From NCBI GenBank assembly GCA_905182375.1, contig CAJJBF010000007.1, forward strand, positions 124,001-188,000: DNA of 64,000 nucleotides, in the 5' to 3' direction. The DNA comes from Flammeovirgaceae bacterium UBA4465. GTDB taxonomy: Bacteria > Bacteroidota > Bacteroidia > Cytophagales > Cyclobacteriaceae. Below are positions 57,517 to 64,000 of this stretch, in pieces. Every line of letters begins with the position of its first letter. The stretch's first letter is position 1. Below the pieces are notes generated by a model, which ran no database searches, was not told the DNA's origin, and saw only the letters and a list, made by a program, of their open reading frames with translations. The translations under genes were made by a program, and so were the position numbers.

Positions 57517-58782
57517 TCATAATCCTTCCTTTTTAGCCAAAATAGCTGCTTTTTCACCTTGAGATGCATAAAAACCAGCATCTAACTTTATTTTTACCTT
57601 TTCAAATGCCGATATAGTTTGTGATACATCTTCTAAAGTATGAACCGCTGTAGGTATAATTCTAAGCATAATAACACCTTTAGGCACTACAGGGTAGGCA
57701 ATAACAGAACAAAAGATGCTGTATTCATTTCTCAAATCTCTCACCATATTCATGGCTTCGTAGGTTGTACCATTTAAAAGAACGGGGGTCACAGGTGACT
57801 GAGTACTTCCTATATTAAAACCTTTCTCTTTCAACCCACTTTGAATTGCATTGACAATGACCCACAACTGATCTTTCAATCCTGGATTAGATCTGAGCAA
57901 CTCAAGTCTTTTTAGATTACCAATAACCAATGGCATAGGTAATGTTTTGGCGAAAATTTGGGATCGAATATTGTATTTTAAATGATCAATAATATTAAAA
58001 TCTCCAGCTATAAACGCACCTATACTCGCCATTGATTTGGCAAATGTTGAAAAATAAATATCAATTCCTTGTTGTGAATTTTGTTCTTCACCTGCTCCAG
58101 CACCAGTTGCACCCATCGTCCCGAAACCATGGGCATCATCCACCAGTAACCGGAAATTAAACTTGTCTTTTAAACGAATGATAGGCTTCAAGTCTCCCAT
58201 ATTACCAGACATCCCAAAAACACCTTCTGTGATCACGAGAATACCGCCCCCAGACTCCTTGGTCAGCCTTTCAGCCCGCCTTAGTTGAGTCTCTAGACTG
58301 TCGATGTCATTGTGAGGGTATACGAAACGTTTGCCCATGTGGAGTCTGAGACCATCAATGATGCAGGCATGTGCTTCTGCATCATAAACAATAACATCTT
58401 TTCGGTCGACCAGCGCATCTATCACAGATAAAATTCCTTGGTAACCAAAATTGAGCAACATACCCGTCTCTTTTCCGACAAACGTAGCCAATTCTTGCTC
58501 AAGCTGCTCATGATGATCTGAATTTCCCGTCATCATGCGGGCTCCCATAGGATACCCAAGTCCCCAATTTGCCGCAGCCTGTGCATCTGCTTTTCTTACC
58601 TCAGGGTGGTTGGCTAAACCCAAATAATTATTTAGACTCCAGGTCAGCATCTCCTTGCCCTTAAACATCATTCTAGGTGCTATCTCCCCTTCTAATTTGG
58701 GAAACATATAATAATTATCATCTACATGCGAGTGGCTACCTAAATGTCCTCTATCTTTTAATAATTTTTCAAATAAATCCAT
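57517..58782 (-). CDS. Alpha-oxoamine synthase, serine palmitoyltransferase-like
   Basis: A 421-residue fold-type I PLP enzyme. The PLP lysine is K249 in STFAKSMASIGAF; H138 (AEAHAC) stacks on the ring; D216 and H218 lie in VDDAHGFGTMG. This is the AOS group (BioF, Kbl, serine palmitoyltransferase, HemA). In Bacteroidota such a gene outside bio and kbl clusters most often serves sphingolipid synthesis. The start is ATG at 58782, not the TTG at 58812, since the latter lies within a promoter -7 element. A tight promoter is at 58810-58839; accC diverges on the other side. Confidence 0.7.
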   Translation of the reverse strand: MDLFEKLLKDRGHLGSHSHVDDNYYMFPKLEGEIAPRMMFKGKEMLTWSLNNYLGLANHPEVRKADAQAAANWGLGYPMGARMMTGNSDHHEQLEQELATFVGKETGMLLNFGYQGILSVIDALVDRKDVIVYDAEAHACIIDGLRLHMGKRFVYPHNDIDSLETQLRRAERLTKESGGGILVITEGVFGMSGNMGDLKPIIRLKDKFNFRLLVDDAHGFGTMGATGAGAGEEQNSQQGIDIYFSTFAKSMASIGAFIAGDFNIIDHLKYNIRSQIFAKTLPMPLVIGNLKRLELLRSNPGLKDQLWVIVNAIQSGLKEKGFNIGSTQSPVTPVLLNGTTYEAMNMVRDLRNEYSIFCSVIAYPVVPKGVIMLRIIPTAVHTLEDVSQTISAFEKVKIKLDAGFYASQGEKAAILAKKEGL

Positions 58783-58809
58783 ACTATCTTCTACAACATA
58801 AATATCCCT

Positions 58810-58839
58810 CAAAGTTAATACAAATTGTCTCTGTACAAA
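58810..58839 (-). promoter_or_regulatory. Bacteroidota-type promoter of the oxoamine synthase gene
   Basis: On the minus strand a -33 TTTG (58836-58839) and a -7 TAACTTTG (58810-58817) are separated by 18 bases, matching the TTTG-N17-23-TAnnTTTG consensus. Transcription should start near 58803, about 20 bases before the ATG at 58782. This is the clearest promoter in the window. Confidence 0.65.
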
Positions 58840-58895
58840 TGACAGATTGATATATTTTAGTGGTAACTATTATCCTAAAATCAAATAAACAGACC

Positions 58896-60398
58896 ATGAT
58901 AAAAAAAATTACCAAAATACTGATTGCCAATAGAGGTGAAATAGCGGTGAGAATTATTAGGTCAGCGCATGAAATGGATATAAGTACAGTCAGTATATAC
59001 AGTGATGTAGATGCCCAATCTCCCCACGTCTTACTGGCCAATGAAGCAGTTGGAATTGGTGGAAGCACCTCTGCAGAATCATATTTAGACATAGATAAAA
59101 TCATTAAAGCTTGTAGCATTTCGGGTGCCGATGCCATTCACCCGGGTTATGGATTTTTATCTGAAAATGCAGATTTTGCAGAACGGTGTACTTCTGAGGG
59201 TCTCATTTTTATTGGTCCTAGGGCCCAGTCCATTCAAATCATGGGGGATAAACTTTCAGCAAAGAAAAAAGTAAAAGAATTTGGTGTACCCTTAGTCCCT
59301 GGTACCGATTTCGCCATTTCAGATGTGGAGAAAGCCATCAAAATAGCCGAGAAAATCAAATATCCTGTGATGATTAAAGCCAGTGCCGGAGGAGGAGGCA
59401 AAGGGATGCGCGTGGTTCACGACAGCAATCATTTTGGTGAAGAAATGAAAAGAGCCATGAGTGAGGCCAAAAATGCATTTGGAAGTAATCAAGTTTTTAT
59501 TGAAAAATTTATTGAAGCACCTAAACATGTTGAGGTTCAAATAGTGGGTGATCATCATGGTAATTATGCTGCACTATTCGAACGTGACTGTAGTATTCAA
59601 CGCAGAAACCAAAAAGTAATAGAAGAAGCCCCATGTGCCCTTCTTCCTCCTGAAAAACGTGAAGAAATCCAGAATTTAGCTATTAAAGTCGCAAAGTCAT
59701 GTGAATATACAGGAGCGGGTACAGTAGAGTTCATCGCTGATGATCAGTTTAATTTTTATTTTTTAGAGATGAATACACGCCTTCAGGTTGAGCATCCTGT
59801 AACTGAGGAAATTACGGGTATTGATTTGGTAAAGGAGCAAATTAATATTGCCAAGGGCAAAAAACTCTCTGTAAGCAATGAAACACTCACGATCCTAGGC
59901 CACAGTATAGAGGTGCGCGTATATGCTGAAGATCCAGCAAATGACTTTCTTCCAGATGTGGGTACCTTAACTACTTATAAGGTTCCTAAAGGGCCAGGTG
60001 TCCGTGTAGATGATGGATTTGAACAAGGTATGAACATACCCATTCAATATGATCCCATGATCGCCAAATTAATCACTCACGGTAAAGATCGTGAAGAAGC
60101 TAGGCGGAGAATGATCAGAGCGATAGATGAATATAAAATTTCTGGAATTGAGACCACGCTCGGGTTCTGTAAATTCACCCTTCAACACCCCGAATTTATA
60201 AGTGGTCACTACAATACCCATTTTGTTGAAAAGTATTTTTCTTCAGAACAACTCAAAGAACCCTTGAATAAAGAAGAAGAAATAGCCGCTTCAATAGCTG
60301 TTTTGACATTTTTAGAAGATCAAATTAGGAAGCAAGAGATAAAGCCAAAGCGCGAGAATAATAAATCCTCAGCTTGGCGAAATCGACTGAGAAAATGA
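58896..60398 (+). CDS. accC: Biotin carboxylase subunit of acetyl-/propionyl-CoA carboxylase
   Basis: A 500-residue ATP-grasp enzyme charging biotin with bicarbonate. The start at ATG 58896 puts KILIANRGEIAVRI at the N-terminus as in AccC; the frame runs 12 codons upstream to a GTG, without supporting sequence. Active-site segments: KASAGGGGKGMRVV (glycine loop), ERDCSIQRRNQKVIEEAP and EMNTRLQVEHPVTE (catalytic and biotin-contacting). It is about 50 residues longer than the E. coli protein because of a basic C-terminal tail, as in propionyl-CoA-type subunits. No carboxyltransferase or biotin carrier gene is adjacent. Confidence 0.9.
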   Translation: MIKKITKILIANRGEIAVRIIRSAHEMDISTVSIYSDVDAQSPHVLLANEAVGIGGSTSAESYLDIDKIIKACSISGADAIHPGYGFLSENADFAERCTSEGLIFIGPRAQSIQIMGDKLSAKKKVKEFGVPLVPGTDFAISDVEKAIKIAEKIKYPVMIKASAGGGGKGMRVVHDSNHFGEEMKRAMSEAKNAFGSNQVFIEKFIEAPKHVEVQIVGDHHGNYAALFERDCSIQRRNQKVIEEAPCALLPPEKREEIQNLAIKVAKSCEYTGAGTVEFIADDQFNFYFLEMNTRLQVEHPVTEEITGIDLVKEQINIAKGKKLSVSNETLTILGHSIEVRVYAEDPANDFLPDVGTLTTYKVPKGPGVRVDDGFEQGMNIPIQYDPMIAKLITHGKDREEARRRMIRAIDEYKISGIETTLGFCKFTLQHPEFISGHYNTHFVEKYFSSEQLKEPLNKEEEIAASIAVLTFLEDQIRKQEIKPKRENNKSSAWRNRLRK

Positions 60399-60445
60399 CC
60401 TATTGCCTCTATACTATAAGCCTTTTATCCTGAATATTAAATGCT

Positions 60446-61030
60446 ATGACTGAAAATTTGACCTTATGCTCCCATTCACCAAGAAGAAAGCAAATTCTCA
60501 AGGCCGCAAACTACAAATTTGAAGTAAAATCGGTTGAAGTTGATGAATCTTTTCCACTTGAAATGAACAAAACTAAGGTTGCCGAATTCATCGCTGTACA
60601 AAAAAATAAACATCATCAAAAGATTTTTAACAACGAAATCATTATCACTGCTGACACTACCGTGGTCTTAGAAGACGAAATTTTGGGGAAACCTGATCAT
60701 TTTGAAGAGGCGAAAAGTATGCTTGAAAGATTATCGGGTAACACCCATCAAGTGGTGACGGGTGTTTGTATTTCAAATCAAAGTCAGCGGATTTCTTTTT
60801 CTTCGACCACCGAAGTCTCCTTTAAAATACTGTATCCAGAGGAAATTTATTTTTATATAGATACTTTTAAACCTTTTGACAAAGCAGGGGGCTATGGTAT
60901 CCAAGAATGGATAGGGATGATCGGAGTCACGCGCATCAAAGGCTGCTATTATAACGTGGTAGGATTACCTATTCAAGAACTTTGTCAAGCCCTAAAAGAT
61001 AAATTTTCTATCCTACCATTTAATCATTAG
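60446..61030 (+). CDS. Maf-family nucleoside triphosphate pyrophosphatase
   Basis: A 194-residue protein that hydrolyses non-canonical or modified nucleoside triphosphates. The N-terminal phosphate-binding motif is CSHSPRRKQIL (usual form SxSPRR), followed by EVDESFP, ADTTVVLEDEILGKP with the catalytic Asp, and SGNTHQVVTGV. C-terminal KAGGYGIQEWIG and GLPIQELCQAL are family conserved. Length is typical. It overlaps the convergent efflux gene by 11 bases. Confidence 0.92.
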   Translation: MTENLTLCSHSPRRKQILKAANYKFEVKSVEVDESFPLEMNKTKVAEFIAVQKNKHHQKIFNNEIIITADTTVVLEDEILGKPDHFEEAKSMLERLSGNTHQVVTGVCISNQSQRISFSSTTEVSFKILYPEEIYFYIDTFKPFDKAGGYGIQEWIGMIGVTRIKGCYYNVVGLPIQELCQALKDKFSILPFNH

Positions 61031-62435
61031 CATCCTCATCATCTTGATCTCCGCGATCTTTCTCTCTGAGAACTACTGCGCTCTCATCTTTTAACCGTTT
61101 AGAGACCAACAAAAAGGGACCCGTGACGATTTCGTCATCTGCAGATAATCCTGAAATTATTTCAATATTTTCAAAATCACTGATTCCGGTCTGAACTTTG
61201 ACTTTCTTAACTTTTCCTTCTGAATGAACAAAAACTATTTCTTCCAGCGTTTCGCTGTCAAATTGAATATCATCTTCCTGATCTTGGGACCTCTTATCAT
61301 AGGAAGCATCTTCATCTTCCCCTTCATCTTTTGACCCAAGAGAACCTTTCTTTGTCTCTTTTCGCGTCGTTACGGCAGATAAAGGAACGGTGAGAATGTT
61401 CTGCTTGGTCATCGTGATGATTTCTACACTCGCAGTCATTCCGGGTCTAAAAGGATAAATGATATCCATTTCCTCAAGCAAATCCTGATATGAATCATTC
61501 AATATTTTAATTCTCACCTCAAACTCCGTCACGGCATCTGAGGAAACTTTATTGTTGGCTGAATTGGCTATCTGTGTAACGACTCCTTTAAATTCTTTTT
61601 TTAGATAGGAATATGAATCAACATCTATCAAGGTGGTGTCCCCTATCGATATTTTAATAATGTCGTTTTCATTGACATCTACCCTTACTTCCATGTTATT
61701 TAAATCCGCAATTCTTAACATCTCAGTACCTTGCATTTGACTGGTTCCCACAACAGTCTCCCCTTTTTCTACATCTAACTTAGAAACAATACCTGTCATG
61801 GGTGCTTGAATATTGGTTAACATGAGATTTTCTTGCGCTTCGTCAACCGTAGCTTGTGAGCTTTTGACAATATAAATGGCCGCTTCAACCGTCTGCTTGG
61901 CTGATTCCAAATCTTGCGTTGCTATTTTATAATTGGCTTCTGCCAACTCATATTCTGCATCCGAAATCATTTCTTCTTTATGCAAAAGAGATTGTCTATT
62001 AAACTCTAATTGAGACCGATAAAACCCGGCTTCTGCCCGAGCTAAATTAGCTTTAGAAGCAGCTAAATTAGCTTTTTGCTGATTTAGATTGGCCTTAGAC
62101 CGATTGAGGGATGATATGAAATTATCGGGTCTAATCTTGAGCAATAAATCTCCTGATTTCACAGAATCACCTTCTTTGATCTGAAGTTCAATGATCTCCC
62201 CTGCCACTTCAGGACTTATTTTTATTTCTATCACCGGACGAACCATACCCGAAGCACTTACTTTTTCAACAATGGTTTCAAAAGTTACTTTGGCCATATC
62301 TACTTCAAACATCTTTTTCTTGCCCACCCATCCCAATGATTTTCCAATAATGGCAAATAACAATAAAGCGCCCACAAGAACGGATAAAATAATGATCAGT
62401 TTATTACTTGACTTTTTTTGATTAGGAATTTTCAT
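61020..62435 (-). CDS. Membrane-fusion/periplasmic adaptor of an efflux pump
   Basis: A 471-residue adaptor: N-terminal membrane anchor (residues 13-30), a biotinyl-lipoyl-like half (VEKVSASGMVRPVIEIKISPEV and LQIKEGDSVKSGDLLLKI), a long coiled-coil hairpin rich in Ala/Glu/Gln (residues 105-200) and a beta-barrel domain with MTASVEIITM. The acidic C-terminal region (SKDEGEDEDASYDK, QEDDIQF, DRGDQDDEDAND) is longer than usual. It follows the TolC gene by one base, so the two are co-transcribed; the inner-membrane pump is probably a MacB-type ABC transporter located beyond the Maf gene or elsewhere. Confidence 0.9.
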   Translation of the reverse strand: MKIPNQKKSSNKLIIILSVLVGALLLFAIIGKSLGWVGKKKMFEVDMAKVTFETIVEKVSASGMVRPVIEIKISPEVAGEIIELQIKEGDSVKSGDLLLKIRPDNFISSLNRSKANLNQQKANLAASKANLARAEAGFYRSQLEFNRQSLLHKEEMISDAEYELAEANYKIATQDLESAKQTVEAAIYIVKSSQATVDEAQENLMLTNIQAPMTGIVSKLDVEKGETVVGTSQMQGTEMLRIADLNNMEVRVDVNENDIIKISIGDTTLIDVDSYSYLKKEFKGVVTQIANSANNKVSSDAVTEFEVRIKILNDSYQDLLEEMDIIYPFRPGMTASVEIITMTKQNILTVPLSAVTTRKETKKGSLGSKDEGEDEDASYDKRSQDQEDDIQFDSETLEEIVFVHSEGKVKKVKVQTGISDFENIEIISGLSADDEIVTGPFLLVSKRLKDESAVVLREKDRGDQDDEDAND

Positions 62436-62436
62436 A

Positions 62437-63915
62437 TTAGAAAGTTAAGGGTCGATTTTGATAGAAATCTAGTATTTTTTGTTTGAAAATATAATTAAAC
62501 TTTGAACGAGCTAAATCCGATTTTGCCGCAAAAAGATTATTACTTGCTATTTGATATTCGGTGAAGTTGGCCGCTCCCAAATTATATTGACTTTCGATAA
62601 TTCTCAAGGTTTCCTCTAATGCTTCCACTTGCTTTTTGGAAGCAAGAAAACTCTTTTGGCTGGATTGGGTGTCATTGAATGCTGATTCAATTGCTTGGCG
62701 GAGTTGGTTCGTTTGCTCTTTGACCGCGATTTCAGACTGCTGTAACTGTATTTTTGCCCTTTGGACATTGGAACTGGTTCGAAGATTATTGAAGACCGGT
62801 ACTGACAAATTAAAACTTAATGACTGACTGAAATTTTCTCGCCACTGTCTCGACCGATTGAAAGATTCCGTACCTATTATAGTCCCAGAGGTTATCCGTG
62901 AATATACAGGAACTTCTAACATGCTACCATCGACATAAAAACCAATTGGAACATCTTGGATCACAGGAGTCAAATTATCATATATAATTCTCTCTCGATC
63001 AGCAATATCAGAATAGTTCGTAAACAAGTTCCCATTCAATCGCAGAGAAGGATAGTAGGCACCCTTTGATATTTTTAAACCTACATTTGCCGACTCCACA
63101 CGCAAATAAGCACTTTTTATTTCAGGTCTTACCCCTATTGCATGGTCGTAGATTTCTTGAATCGTTTGATTTTCTGTAATTAATTGCTCAACATCAATAT
63201 CAGGAATGACTATTTCAATTTCTTCTGATGCTGGTATCAACATGGCTTGCTTTAAATTTAGAACTGCCAAGGCAAGATTATTCTGCGCATTGATTAAGGT
63301 TACTTCATCCCCAGCCAATTGGCTGATCAATGCCAATTCAGAGGTTCTAGGTAAAGAACCCGCTGCCACCAAGCGCTGTGTACGGTTCAATTGCTGCTGG
63401 GTCGAGGTCAACTGTAGACGTGCATTTTCCAATAACTCTTGATTAAAGATGACATTCAAATAGAAATTGGCAATATTCATTGCGATATTGTCTTTGGTCC
63501 TTGCCAAATCATATTGAGCAGCAGATAGGTTAAGTTGAGATTGTTTGATAGAAAAATAAATTTGTCCTCCTGTAAAAAGGCTTAAACTCGAATTTCCTGA
63601 TAAACCTGAAGTGTTAATCTGTTGGGCAATAAAGGAATTAGTTGTAGGATCAATGGATCGCCCCCAATTGTTTCCATAGTTAGCTCCTAAGTTTAAATTG
63701 GGCAATCGACTTGCTTGTGATTCTTGGACCGAAATCTTTGAACGTTCCGCATCTAGGGCGCTCCTTTTTACCGTTAAATTATTTTCTAAAGCTACGTCTA
63801 TACATTCCTGAAGATTGAGCTGACGAGATTCCCCTTGGGCAACGCTAGAGTGGCCTAAAAGGAACGTCAAAAAAGAAAATAGCAGGATATAAATATGATG
63901 CATACTACCGATCAT
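62437..63915 (-). CDS. TolC-family outer-membrane efflux channel
   Basis: A 492-residue outer-membrane protein. The signal peptide runs to about residue 27 (SSVAQG), then two repeats of the TolC helical tunnel, each starting with a coiled region (LNLQECIDVALENNLTVKRS and IQEIYDHAIGVRPEIKSAYL) and containing amphipathic strands (LSLFTGGQIYFSIKQ, LSFNLSVPVFNNLRTSS). It would pair with the downstream adaptor to export drugs, lipids or peptides. Two Met starts are possible (63915 or 63903). Upstream to the window edge I see no promoter. Confidence 0.93.
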   Translation of the reverse strand: MIGSMHHIYILLFSFLTFLLGHSSVAQGESRQLNLQECIDVALENNLTVKRSALDAERSKISVQESQASRLPNLNLGANYGNNWGRSIDPTTNSFIAQQINTSGLSGNSSLSLFTGGQIYFSIKQSQLNLSAAQYDLARTKDNIAMNIANFYLNVIFNQELLENARLQLTSTQQQLNRTQRLVAAGSLPRTSELALISQLAGDEVTLINAQNNLALAVLNLKQAMLIPASEEIEIVIPDIDVEQLITENQTIQEIYDHAIGVRPEIKSAYLRVESANVGLKISKGAYYPSLRLNGNLFTNYSDIADRERIIYDNLTPVIQDVPIGFYVDGSMLEVPVYSRITSGTIIGTESFNRSRQWRENFSQSLSFNLSVPVFNNLRTSSNVQRAKIQLQQSEIAVKEQTNQLRQAIESAFNDTQSSQKSFLASKKQVEALEETLRIIESQYNLGAANFTEYQIASNNLFAAKSDLARSKFNYIFKQKILDFYQNRPLTF

Positions 63916-64000
63916 TAAAAGTAAAATTGATATTTGTTAAAGTTACTAATTTCAGCCCTTAGGCATGTCAAGTATTTCATTTTCCCATTTCATCTGAACA

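Overview
The window looks like chromosomal DNA of a low-GC member of the Bacteroidota. Support comes from a subtilisin-like protease with a type IX secretion C-terminal sorting domain, a TonB-dependent receptor with a carboxypeptidase-like N-domain, many Sec lipoproteins and outer-membrane barrels, Bacteroidota-type promoters (TAnnTTTG), frequent GTG/TTG starts and weak Shine-Dalgarno signals. I saw no rRNA, tRNA, CRISPR array, transposase or phage gene. The genus cannot be fixed from this sequence.

Layout. 1-800: 3' part of a class IV aminotransferase. 1135-1950: a lone secreted-type esterase with no convincing start. 2045-6809: a compact type III polyketide cluster (methyltransferase, FAD oxidoreductase, HDAC-fold deacetylase overlapping a UbiA prenyltransferase, and a type III PKS with an intact Cys-His-Asn triad). 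6876-17700: leftward run with a TPR protein, gyrA, an outer-membrane barrel, a double-FKBP lipoprotein, a TonB-dependent receptor, rpe and the T9SS-exported protease. 17852-20553: mnmA, a TrpF-like protein that has lost the catalytic Cys, and an FKBP lipoprotein. 20561-24499: exbB-exbD-tonB-folC-trmB, every junction an NTGA 4-base overlap, with trmB frameshifted. 24634-31222: SPOR protein, barrel, 1009-residue TPR protein and holA. 31361-33291: tyrS and a lipoprotein.

33477-40478 is remarkable for broken frames: a BNR/sortilin-type propeller protein with an in-frame TGA, a phosphate-selective porin broken at least four times, and a PiT phosphate transporter with a PhoU-like tail broken three times, mostly by one-base changes in short homopolymers. 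Similar single shifts occur in trmB, in a basic-tailed protein (43570-44435) and in a TPR protein (50268-50967). This is either real decay, concentrated in a phosphate-uptake locus, or residual indel error in the assembly. The hit in the conserved tRNA methyltransferase trmB favours error for at least part of it.

40800-49415 carries an SSS symporter with a small membrane partner, a TetR regulator, an acyl-CoA dehydrogenase preceded by a perfect 15-bp inverted repeat that brackets a promoter -7 element, a conserved Bacteroidota protein of unknown function and an NSS symporter. 51210-61030 is housekeeping: CCA-adding enzyme, ligA, dapA, a histone H1-like 57-residue protein, an alpha-oxoamine synthase (serine palmitoyltransferase-like), a biotin carboxylase and Maf. 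The window ends in a leftward TolC/membrane-fusion efflux pair.

The best candidate for a less-described system is the type III PKS/UbiA/HDAC-fold/methyltransferase/flavoprotein cluster, which should make a membrane-associated, possibly prenylated alkyl-phenolic or pyrone product.
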